Counted from the stretch's first letter, positions 1 through 5,667 are shown. The stretch: DNA of 5,667 nt from Pseudomonadales bacterium (GCA_028822125.1 JAPKEK010000193.1:1-5667), one strand, 5' to 3'. Translations and numbers: made by a program. Notes: generated by a model not told the origin, from the letters alone.

Positions 1-1
1 G

Positions 2-208
2 ACGGTTCATCAAGCACCAGTCGCTGATTCTGACACAAGTGATTACCGCTGCTTTATCCGGATAATTCCGCTGGTGCGTACTCCGGGGCTACAGAAATTT
101 CGAGCCGGGGTTGAAACCGGCGCCGGTCATTTCTTGGATGATGGCTCTCCCGAACAGAAAGCATTGGAACTGCACCAAGCCCAGAAACGTGGTTCGGGGG
201 ACGTGTGA
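2..208 (+). CDS. Possible 3' end of an unrecognised gene, cut by the left edge
   Basis: The frame starting at base 2 is open for 68 codons from the left edge to a TGA at 206-208. I do not recognise the protein. It is polar and mixed in composition, with a stretch reading FIRIIPLVRTPG followed by a charged tail (SPEQKALELHQAQKRG), which is plausible for a real C-terminus. Its third-position GC is close to 50% and does not discriminate. Beyond the TGA the same frame stays open for 12 more codons (TAAVDAIASQLG) to a TAA at 245-247, so the real end could lie there if the TGA is an error or a mutation. The other two forward frames contain early stops. The opposite strand has an open frame at about 54-284, with no family I recognise. 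This is a low-confidence call: a short open frame at a window edge can occur by chance. Confidence 0.25.
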   Translation, partial: TVHQAPVADSDTSDYRCFIRIIPLVRTPGLQKFRAGVETGAGHFLDDGSPEQKALELHQAQKRGSGDV

Positions 209-272
209 ACCGCCGCAGTGGATGCGATTGCCAGCCAATTAGGATAAGGTGCTGCGATTGATACTTGAAAAT

Positions 273-277
273 AGGAG
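273..277 (+). promoter_or_regulatory. Shine-Dalgarno site of the LLM oxidoreductase gene
   Basis: AGGAG lies five bases before the ATG at 283. It decides the start: the alternative TTG at 265, which would add six residues, lies upstream of this site and has no comparable site of its own. Confidence 0.75.
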
Positions 278-282
278 CTAAC

Positions 283-1290
283 ATGAAAGTCGATAATCAT
301 TTAACCCCGAATTGGCGGAAAATACCCCAGCATGTTAAGGCGCTTGAAGCCGACGGATATGACGGTGTTGGTACGGCTGAGATGAATCATGATCCGTTTT
401 TCCCTTTGCTGCTGGCAGCCGAGCATAGTGAGAACATCGAACTGCATACGGGTATTGCCGTTGCTTTTGCACGGTCACCAATGATTTTAGCGAACCTTGG
501 GCATGATCTGAATGCCTATTCTAAAGGCCGTTTTACGATGGGGCTGGGATCTCAGATACGGGCGCATATAACCAAGCGTTTCAGTATGCCCTGGGGTGCC
601 CCAGCGGCGCAGATGAAAGAGCTGATACAAGCGATGCGAGCGATCTGGGCGAATTGGTACGACGGTGAGCCTCTCAGGTTTGATGGCAAGTATTACAGTC
701 ATACGTTGATGACACCGGCGTTCGCACCTCAGGACAAAGAGTATGGTGCGCCTAAGGTCATATTGGCCGCAGTGGGTCCAATCATGACGGAAATTGCAGC
801 TGAGGTTGCTGATGGTTTGATTATTCACCCATTCAGCAATGAAAAATACATTCGTGAGGTTACCTTGCCTGCTGTTGAACGTGGACTGGCTAAATCAGGT
901 CATTCGAGGGAGAATTTTGAGATTACTTACAGTCCTTTTATTGTATCGGGGCAGGATGAAAGCGCATTTGACGCGGAAAAAGCAGCCGCCAGGGCGAGGA
1001 TATCTTTCTACGCGTCAACCCCCGCTTACAAGGGTGTATTGGGTGTTCATGGCTGGGGAGACCTGCAGCCGGAATTAAATACCATGTCTAAGCAGGGACT
1101 CTGGCAGGACATGGCCGGGTTGATTACAGATGATATGCTGAATGCTTTTGGCGTGATGGGTGAGCCTGGAATGGTAGTTGGCGAAATGAAAAAGCGTTAT
1201 GGAGACTTTACCGACCGTACCGGCGGGTCGTTTGGCTTTGTGAATTCTAAGCAGCGGCTGGACATGGTCGCTGAATTACGCAGCGCCTGA
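283..1290 (+). CDS. LLM class oxidoreductase, TIGR03617-like (probably F420- or FMN-dependent)
   Basis: This 335-residue protein belongs to the bacterial luciferase-like monooxygenase superfamily, cytosolic TIM-barrel enzymes that use FMN or coenzyme F420. It most resembles the TIGR03617 (MSMEG_2256-like) group: it begins MKVD and carries TAEMNHDPFFPL (31-42), HTGIAVAFARSP (55-66), GRFTMGLGSQIRAH (82-95) followed by KRFSMPW (98-104), HTLMTP (140-145), and ADGLIIHPF (176-184). These segments form the cofactor-binding side of the barrel in this superfamily. Length is full for the family. The ATG at 283 is preferred because family members begin MKVD and a Shine-Dalgarno site precedes it; a TTG at 265 in the same frame is less likely. 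The natural substrate is unknown, as for most of this group. The cofactor is inferred from family membership. mtnA starts 14 bases after its stop, so the two are probably co-transcribed. Confidence 0.9.
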   Translation: MKVDNHLTPNWRKIPQHVKALEADGYDGVGTAEMNHDPFFPLLLAAEHSENIELHTGIAVAFARSPMILANLGHDLNAYSKGRFTMGLGSQIRAHITKRFSMPWGAPAAQMKELIQAMRAIWANWYDGEPLRFDGKYYSHTLMTPAFAPQDKEYGAPKVILAAVGPIMTEIAAEVADGLIIHPFSNEKYIREVTLPAVERGLAKSGHSRENFEITYSPFIVSGQDESAFDAEKAAARARISFYASTPAYKGVLGVHGWGDLQPELNTMSKQGLWQDMAGLITDDMLNAFGVMGEPGMVVGEMKKRYGDFTDRTGGSFGFVNSKQRLDMVAELRSA

Positions 1291-1304
1291 ATACTGTTTC
1301 AGCA

Positions 1305-2384
1305 ATGGCAATACCTAAGAGTGTGGTTTTTGATTCAGGCAAGCTTAGAATTCTGGATCAGACCCTGCTTCCGGACAGAGAAGTCTATCTGGAATGTACG
1401 GCAGTGGAGCATGTTGTCAGGGCGATAAGCAATCTTTCGGTGCGAGGCGCGCCGGCCATTGGCATTGCAGCCGCCTATGGCTTGATTCTGGGCCTGGAAC
1501 ATTCGAGCACTGATTCAACGGGTTTGCAGCAGGAAATGCGAGACCGTGCTGCTCGCCTCAAAGCAACTCGACCCACAGCAGTAAATTTATGCTGGGCAGT
1601 TGATCGAATGCTGGTTGTGGCGGAACGCTTCCATGACCAAAACGCCGACACATCCGTGCCTGAAGAGGACCGTTATGGCGCTCGGCTGGCAAGAGCCTTA
1701 CGGCAAGCGGCTGATTCTATTTTTGAGGAGGATAGACAAGCCTGTCGATTGATTGGTGAAAATGGTAGCCATCTGATCCGGCAGCACCCACGGGTATTGA
1801 CTCACTGTAATGCAGGATCATTGGCCGTGTCTGAGTTGGGGACCGCCCTGGCTCCCATATACCTTGCTCACCAACAGGGTGTTCCAGTGCATGTCTATGT
1901 CGATGAAACAAGACCACTGTTACAGGGTTCCCGATTGACCGCTTTTGAGTTGGGCCGCCAGGGTGTTGATTGCACTTTAATTTCAGACAATATGGCTGCA
2001 CATGTTATGTCGTTAGGGCAAGTGGACCTGGTGATTGTAGGTGCTGATCGAGTTGCCGCTAATGGTGATACGGCCAATAAAATCGGCACGTTGAATCTGG
2101 CCATTCTGTGTGACCACTTTAATATCCCTTTTTACGTCGCTTGTCCCTGTTCAACTGTCGATCTGGGCACTGACACAGGTTCTCAGATTGAGATTGAAGA
2201 ACGTGCCCCGGAAGAGGTTAGGCAGGTCCTGGGCAGGCCGAGTGCACCGGCTGACGTTGCCGTGTTTAACCCTGCCTTTGATGTAACACCTGCGGGTTTG
2301 ATTACCGGGCTGATCACTGAGAAGGGTATTATTAAGGGACCCAATGCTGAGAATTTAAGGCTTTTTGATACGTCCTGTGACTAG
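1305..2384 (+). CDS. mtnA: S-methyl-5-thioribose-1-phosphate isomerase (MtnA)
   Basis: MtnA converts 5-methylthioribose 1-phosphate to 5-methylthioribulose 1-phosphate in the cytosolic methionine salvage pathway. The 359-residue protein is full length and carries the eIF-2B alpha/beta/delta-like fold. Signature segments are VRGAPAIGIAAAYGL (46-60), ATRPTAVNL (87-95), THCNAGSLA (166-174), DETRPLLQGSRLTAFEL (200-216), SDNMAAHVM (227-235) and VGADRVAANGDTANKIGT (245-262). By comparison with the Bacillus subtilis enzyme, Cys168 and Asp248 are the catalytic pair, and Arg47, Arg89 and Gln207 contact the phosphate. All are present. The segment usually read as PTSTID is PCSTVD here (281-286). The ATG at 1305 gives the expected N-terminus but has no Shine-Dalgarno site, so translation may be coupled to the gene 14 bases upstream. 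No other salvage gene lies in the window. A ribose-1,5-bisphosphate isomerase or a true eIF-2B-like protein is less likely, given the full set of MtnA residues. Confidence 0.95.
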   Translation: MAIPKSVVFDSGKLRILDQTLLPDREVYLECTAVEHVVRAISNLSVRGAPAIGIAAAYGLILGLEHSSTDSTGLQQEMRDRAARLKATRPTAVNLCWAVDRMLVVAERFHDQNADTSVPEEDRYGARLARALRQAADSIFEEDRQACRLIGENGSHLIRQHPRVLTHCNAGSLAVSELGTALAPIYLAHQQGVPVHVYVDETRPLLQGSRLTAFELGRQGVDCTLISDNMAAHVMSLGQVDLVIVGADRVAANGDTANKIGTLNLAILCDHFNIPFYVACPCSTVDLGTDTGSQIEIEERAPEEVRQVLGRPSAPADVAVFNPAFDVTPAGLITGLITEKGIIKGPNAENLRLFDTSCD

Positions 2385-2721
2385 CTTCTGTTGTGACCAA
2401 GCCGTTGTCAGGAAAAACAGTCATTATCAGAAGACGCGGATTTAGGTGATTACTGTAAGCGTAACGAAATTGATCGTTTTACGGGCCTGGCTTGATACTA
2501 GTTGCTGGGTAAAATGCAGGTGATAAGTTATTGTCTGCCACAGGATGAACAGGGGAAACAGATGAGTTTTCTACGTTTGCGATTCGGCTAGATGGGCAAA
2601 GACCGTTGTTTACCTGGCATTAGAGCAGATAAAAGGCATTTGATCATAAAAATTTGCTGGATTATTGCTGGCGGTCTTGTATTTGCCTGCTTTAAAGTTC
2701 AACAATAGGGTACTTCATTTT
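2385..2721. other. Long intergenic region with no convincing gene
   Basis: This stretch between mtnA and the DUF3014 gene must contain the promoter of the downstream unit if that is separate, but no strong match stands out. The best sigma-70-like pair is TTGTTT (2606-2611) and GATAAA (2628-2633) with a 16-base spacer, matching three and four of six consensus bases. A TAAAAT at 2510-2515 has a TTGATA (2492-2497) only 12 bases upstream, which is too close. There is no stem followed by a T-run after mtnA, so no classical terminator is visible. The region also holds a small hairpin (2460-2483) and short ORFs: ATG 2562 (nine residues, preceded by AGGGG at 2551-2555) and ATG 2592 to TAG 2708 (38 residues, with a hydrophobic stretch but no ribosome site). 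Neither small ORF is supported well enough to call as a gene. Confidence 0.5.
2460..2483. repeat. Imperfect inverted repeat (possible hairpin or operator)
   Basis: CGTAACGA (2460-2467) pairs with TCGTTTTACG (2474-2483), giving eight base pairs with a two-base bulge around a six-base loop (AATTGA). No T-run follows, so it does not look like an intrinsic terminator. It sits 76 bases after the mtnA stop and could be a protein-binding site, an mRNA 3'-end stem or chance. Confidence 0.25.
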
Positions 2722-2726
2722 GGAGG
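2722..2726 (+). promoter_or_regulatory. Strong Shine-Dalgarno site of the DUF3014 gene
   Basis: GGAGG, within the longer purine run GGAGGGGGA, lies seven bases before the ATG at 2734. It fixes the start there rather than at the upstream in-frame TTG at 2665, which would place 23 unrelated residues ahead of the membrane anchor. Confidence 0.85.
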
Positions 2727-2733
2727 GGGATTA

Positions 2734-3597
2734 ATGGCTGATAACAAACCTATACTCATTGCACTGGGTATTGCGCTGATCGTACTGATAGGGGCTTTGG
2801 TTTATTATTTTTCGAGTCCTCAGGTTGAACCGGTTGTTGAAGCTACGCAGATTTCGATTCCCGAACCTGAATCCGTTGCAGTTTTACCGGAACCAGAACC
2901 GGAACCCGAACCGGCACCCCTGCTAGTGGCCGAGCCAGAACCACTGCCTGAGGCGCCATTGGCCGTTATTGAAGAGCAAGAGCCCGCCGAGCCCGATTTT
3001 GTCCTGCCATTGCTTAATGGCAGTGATGCGTTAATTCGAGATGGCCTGATTAGCTTGAGTCGACACGAAGGCATCAATAGGTGGGTATCTGTTAGCCAAC
3101 TGATCCGTAAATTTGTTGGTTTTACCAATGCTGTTGCCAATGGTGAGGTGGTGAAGGAACCTCTGCAGGTACTGGGTCCTATCGGCTCGTTTAAAGCACT
3201 TAAGCTCAATAATGATCGGTATTTAATGGATCGTGGAAGCTTTGAAAGGTATTCGATGTTTGTTGAGATTTTTGTTTCCTTGGACAGTCAGCGGGTGGCC
3301 GAGCTGTATGTTTTGATCCTGCCGTTGCTGGAACAGGCTTACACAGAATTGGGTAACGATGACGGTAGTTTCAACGCAGTCTTGTTTAAAGCCGTTGGTC
3401 GATTACTGGAGACGCCTGTGGTAGAAGGTGATATAGGCTTGGTTCGGCCAGTGGTTATGTATCATTATACCGATCCAACCCTTGAGGCGCTGAGCCCTGC
3501 ACAGAAGCAACTGGTTAGGATGGGCCCTGTTAATACTCGTCGGTTACAATCCAAAATGAGCGACATCGCAGGCCAGCTTAGAAAGATCCTGGACTAG
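2734..3597 (+). CDS. DUF3014 domain protein, single-pass membrane anchored
   Basis: The 287-residue protein has three parts. A short N-terminus (MADNKP) leads into one hydrophobic helix at about 6-26, ending in YYF. A Pro/Glu-rich linker runs from about 30 to 88 and includes EPEPEPEP at 53-60. A folded domain at about 89-287 matches my recollection of DUF3014 (PF11219): LPLLNGSDALIRD near its start, LIRKFVGFTNAVANG (123-137), PLLEQAYTELG (197-207), GSFNAVLFKAVGRLL (211-225), TPVVEGDIGLVRP (227-239) and LSPAQKQLVRMGP (253-265). DUF3014 is known from proteobacteria and has no established function. The lone helix without a signal-peptidase site suggests an inner-membrane protein whose domain is held away from the membrane by a rigid acidic linker; a periplasmic location is inferred. 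The gene follows the 349-base gap and ends 12 bases before the CoA-transferase, so it probably leads that operon. Confidence 0.88.
   Translation: MADNKPILIALGIALIVLIGALVYYFSSPQVEPVVEATQISIPEPESVAVLPEPEPEPEPAPLLVAEPEPLPEAPLAVIEEQEPAEPDFVLPLLNGSDALIRDGLISLSRHEGINRWVSVSQLIRKFVGFTNAVANGEVVKEPLQVLGPIGSFKALKLNNDRYLMDRGSFERYSMFVEIFVSLDSQRVAELYVLILPLLEQAYTELGNDDGSFNAVLFKAVGRLLETPVVEGDIGLVRPVVMYHYTDPTLEALSPAQKQLVRMGPVNTRRLQSKMSDIAGQLRKILD
2860..2943 (+). repeat. Pro/Glu-rich low-complexity segment within the DUF3014 gene
   Basis: Residues 43-70 of the DUF3014 protein are dominated by alternating Glu-Pro. The core EPEPEPEP (53-60) is encoded at 2890-2913 by near-repeated hexamers mixing GAA with CCA, CCG and CCC. 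Mixed proline codons suggest selection on the peptide rather than a recent DNA slippage event. Such Glu-Pro runs usually form stiff extended spacers between a membrane anchor and a periplasmic domain. Confidence 0.7.
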
Positions 3598-3609
3598 TCT
3601 CTGCTTACA

Positions 3610-4791
3610 ATGATGAAACCGCTGAGTCATATTAAGGTTCTCGATCTAACCTTGGCCAGGGCCGGTCCAACAGCGGTAAGACTTCTGGCTGACTGGGGTG
3701 CCAAGGTTACCCGCATTGAGCCTCCAGCGAAGACCGAAGCTGGTGATATAGGCGGGGCACGGCATTCACCGGATGCTCAGAACCTGCATAGAAATAAACG
3801 CGGCATGTGCCTGAATCTCAAACATCCCCAGGGACTGGCTGTGTTTCTAAGGCTGGTTGCCCAGGCAGATGTCGTTGTTGAAAACTTCCGTCGCGATGTC
3901 AAACACCGACTTAAAATCGATTATGAGTCGTTAAAGAAAGTTAACCCCCGATTGATTTACGGCAGCATCTCAGGCTTTGGGCAGACTGGTCCGTACAGTG
4001 AGCGACCAGGTGTTGACCAGATCGTGCAGGGTACCAGTGGTCTGATGAGTATTACCGGCGATGCTGAAGGAGAACCGACCAGGGTCGGTATTGCTATCAG
4101 TGATACTTCTGCCGGTATGTTTTTAGGGCAAGGTATCCTGCTGGCATTGATTGCGCGAGAGCAGACCGGTGAGGGCCAATGGGTGCATACAAGCTTGTTG
4201 GAATCGATGCTTTGTAAGCTCGATTTTCAGGGCGCAAGATATACTATGTCTGGAGAGGTACCGGCGCGTGCCGGTAATCATCATCCCACTAATTCGCCCA
4301 TGGGTGTTTTTCAAGGCAAAGATGGCAAAGTCAACCTGGCTGCCAGCAGCAACAAGATGTTCACCAATCTCTGTAGGGTAATTAAAGCGGAAGAATTATT
4401 GCAGGATAAGCGCTTTTTGAGAGCATCGGGGCGCATTAAACATCGCGCCGAACTGACCGAGGAAATAAATCGCAAGACCTGCCGGTTAACGGTAACAGAA
4501 CTGGTCAGGGAATTGAATGAAGCAGGTTGTCCGTGTGGTCCCATTTATGATGTAGGGCAAGCTTTCGAAGATGAACAGGCTCAGTGGCTTAGAATGACCC
4601 GTACTGCAACGCATCCTGTCCTTGGGGACATAGACCTTATTCGCTCTCCTATTAACTTTTCGGGATCAGAATATGAGTCCTCTTTTGCACTGCCTGCACC
4701 AGAATTAGGCGAACATACGGACGAAATATTAGCGGAATTGGGCACGACAGCAGACGAGATATCTGCGTTAAGGGATGCAAAGGTAATCTAA
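3610..4791 (+). CDS. Family III CoA-transferase (CaiB/BaiF type)
   Basis: This 393-residue protein moves CoA from an acyl-CoA donor to an organic acid. Family III enzymes are cytosolic interlocked dimers that work through a mixed aspartyl anhydride. Seen here: the N-terminal IKVLDLT (8-14), LLADWGAKVTRIEPP (25-39), LHRNKRGMCLNLK (59-71), VVENFRRDV (89-97), YGSISGFGQTGPY (117-129), and ISDTSAGM (163-170), in which Asp165 aligns with the catalytic Asp169 of formyl-CoA transferase. QGILLALIAREQTGEGQ (173-189) and the C-terminal LGEHTDEIL (366-374) are also typical. Length is normal and nothing is missing. Members include formyl-CoA, carnitine, succinyl-CoA:acid transferases and alpha-methylacyl-CoA racemase, and the substrate cannot be assigned. 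The start is ATG 3610, with a second ATG directly after it at 3613. Neither has a Shine-Dalgarno site, so coupling to the DUF3014 gene 12 bases upstream is likely. A crotonase gene follows closely. Confidence 0.93.
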   Translation: MMKPLSHIKVLDLTLARAGPTAVRLLADWGAKVTRIEPPAKTEAGDIGGARHSPDAQNLHRNKRGMCLNLKHPQGLAVFLRLVAQADVVVENFRRDVKHRLKIDYESLKKVNPRLIYGSISGFGQTGPYSERPGVDQIVQGTSGLMSITGDAEGEPTRVGIAISDTSAGMFLGQGILLALIAREQTGEGQWVHTSLLESMLCKLDFQGARYTMSGEVPARAGNHHPTNSPMGVFQGKDGKVNLAASSNKMFTNLCRVIKAEELLQDKRFLRASGRIKHRAELTEEINRKTCRLTVTELVRELNEAGCPCGPIYDVGQAFEDEQAQWLRMTRTATHPVLGDIDLIRSPINFSGSEYESSFALPAPELGEHTDEILAELGTTADEISALRDAKVI

Positions 4792-4803
4792 TAATTTAAT
4801 TTC

Positions 4804-4809
4804 AGGTGA
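4804..4809 (+). promoter_or_regulatory. Shine-Dalgarno-like site of the crotonase gene
   Basis: AGGTGA, complementary to the 16S rRNA tail, lies five bases before the GTG at 4815. It overlaps the alternative GTG at 4806, which has no site of its own. This favours 4815 as the start. Confidence 0.45.
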
Positions 4810-4814
4810 TTCAG

Positions 4815-5609
4815 GTGGAACTAGATACAACCAAAATGATCGCGGAGACCCGAGATGGCATCGGGTGGGTCACCTTTAATAATCCTCGGCGCCGCAACGC
4901 GATATCTCTGGAAATGTGGCAGGGCCTGGGCGTTATCCTTGAAGCTTTTCAGCATGACGAAGCCGTTCGTGTGGTGGTGATGAAAGGAGCCGGTGGTAAA
5001 GCATTCGTATCCGGGGCCGATATCTCTGAGTTTGATGCACACAGGGGTAACGCAGAACAGAAACTTGAATACGCGAAGGTAGCAGCGCATGGGAATCGCT
5101 GGTTGAACAAACTGGATAAACCGTTGATAGCAATGATTCAGGGATATTGCATCGGTGGTGGCCTGGCAACCGCACTGAGCGCTGATATCAGGTTCGCCAC
5201 GCCAGACTCCACCTTCGCTATTCCTGCAGCAAGGCTTGGTTTAGGCTATGAATATGCTGGACTCAGTGTGCTCTCCAGCATAGTGGGGCCTTCTCGAGCC
5301 AAAGATATTATGATGTCGGCACGTTTCCTGGATTCGAAGGAAGCATTACAGATGGGTTTGATTAACTTTGTGGTGGAAAGCCACGAATTAGAAGTTGCCG
5401 TCTCAGCTTATGCCCAGCGTATTTCGGGCAATGCGCCGCTGACCGTTAAGGCCGCAAAAGCGGCTATCAATGAAGTCGTAAAGGATGAGTCCAGCAGAGA
5501 ACTGGATAAGATCAGTCAGATGATTGATGCGTGTTTTAACAGCGAGGACTACGTGGAAGGACGCAAGGCTTTCATGGCTAAGCGCACGCCTGAATTCAAA
5601 GGCCGATAG
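4815..5609 (+). CDS. Enoyl-CoA hydratase/isomerase (crotonase) family protein with atypical active site
   Basis: This 264-residue protein has the full-length crotonase fold, which acts on acyl-CoA thioesters in the cytosol. It carries the oxyanion-hole segments KAFVSGADISEF (62-73) and GYCIGGG (110-116), then FAIPAARLGLGY (134-145), the RFLDSKEALQMGLINFVV segment (170-187) and a C-terminal EGRKAFMAKRTPEFKGR. Aligned by eye to rat enoyl-CoA hydratase, the two catalytic glutamates (Glu144 and Glu164) are Ala118 and Ala138. Simple syn-hydration of enoyl-CoA is therefore doubtful; isomerase, hydrolase or decarboxylase activity is possible. The IPAARLG motif recurs in a crotonase subgroup annotated only generically. 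I chose GTG 4815 for its AGGTGA site and because relatives carry a few residues before the KMIA segment. GTG 4806 (267 residues) is possible; ATG 4836 (257 residues) seems too short. The gap to the CoA-transferase is 23 bases, so they likely form one operon. Confidence 0.9.
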   Translation: MELDTTKMIAETRDGIGWVTFNNPRRRNAISLEMWQGLGVILEAFQHDEAVRVVVMKGAGGKAFVSGADISEFDAHRGNAEQKLEYAKVAAHGNRWLNKLDKPLIAMIQGYCIGGGLATALSADIRFATPDSTFAIPAARLGLGYEYAGLSVLSSIVGPSRAKDIMMSARFLDSKEALQMGLINFVVESHELEVAVSAYAQRISGNAPLTVKAAKAAINEVVKDESSRELDKISQMIDACFNSEDYVEGRKAFMAKRTPEFKGR

Positions 5610-5667
5610 ACCATTGTTCAGCCGATCGTCGCTAGTAACAAATAGCCCTAAATTAACGTTCTCGAAG

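Noticed and set aside
54..284. Minus-strand 76-residue ORF at the left end
   Set aside because: Its composition is rich in Arg, Pro and His like antisense translation, I recognise no family, and it has no support from its neighbours.
839..1078. Plus-strand out-of-frame ORF inside the LLM gene
   Set aside because: It is fully inside a well-matched gene and resembles no known protein; it is a frame shadow, as are the other overlapping ORFs within the five genes.
2385..2433. CTTCTG / CAGAAG inverted repeat after mtnA as a terminator
   Set aside because: The loop is 37 bases with no T-run, so it is not a plausible intrinsic terminator.
2489..2506. Possible sigma-54 promoter (TGG ... TTGCT)
   Set aside because: The GG and GC elements are separated by 13 bases rather than the required 10.
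2492..2515. TTGATA / TAAAAT as a sigma-70 promoter
   Set aside because: Both boxes are good matches, but the spacer is 12 bases, far below the usual 16-18.
2665..2733. Upstream TTG start extending the DUF3014 protein by 23 residues
   Set aside because: The GGAGG site seven bases before ATG 2734 lies inside this extension, and the protein from 2734 begins properly with a short polar N-terminus and a membrane helix.
2820..3209. Minus-strand ORF rich in Gly-Ser repeats
   Set aside because: It is the antisense shadow of the Glu-Pro codons in the DUF3014 gene; the plus-strand frame has a clear domain and a strong ribosome site.

Overview
The window looks like ordinary chromosomal DNA from a proteobacterium. 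A gammaproteobacterium, perhaps aquatic, is my best guess, from the DUF3014 protein, the moderate base composition and the overall protein character. All five confident genes lie on the + strand and together cover nearly 90% of the window. I see no rRNA, tRNA, insertion sequence, CRISPR array, phage gene or defence system.

Layout: (1) Positions 1-272 hold no complete gene. One reading frame is open from the left edge and may be the tail of an upstream gene. (2) 283-1290 encodes a luciferase-like (LLM class) flavin or F420 oxidoreductase of the TIGR03617 type. It is followed 14 bases later by mtnA (1305-2384), the methylthioribose-1-phosphate isomerase of methionine salvage. (3) 2385-2733 is the only long gap. 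It holds a small imperfect hairpin and some tiny ORFs, but no convincing promoter or terminator. (4) 2734-3597 encodes a membrane-anchored DUF3014 protein with a Pro/Glu-rich linker. Twelve bases later comes a family III (CaiB/BaiF) CoA-transferase (3610-4791), then a crotonase-fold enoyl-CoA hydratase/isomerase-like protein (about 4815-5609). (5) The last 58 bases hold nothing I recognise.

The genes fall into two probable transcription units: LLM-mtnA and DUF3014-CoA-transferase-crotonase. The first gene of each has a strong Shine-Dalgarno site, while mtnA and the CoA-transferase have none and probably depend on translation of the gene just upstream. The CoA-transferase and crotonase suggest a route that activates an organic acid by CoA transfer and then modifies the acyl-CoA; the LLM oxidoreductase may serve the same catabolism. 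The substrate cannot be read from the sequence.

I found no clearly new biological system. The most notable points are a crotonase in which both classical catalytic glutamates are replaced by alanine, an mtnA outside its familiar gammaproteobacterial context, a DUF3014 protein leading an acyl-CoA operon, and a left-edge reading frame that continues past a single TGA.
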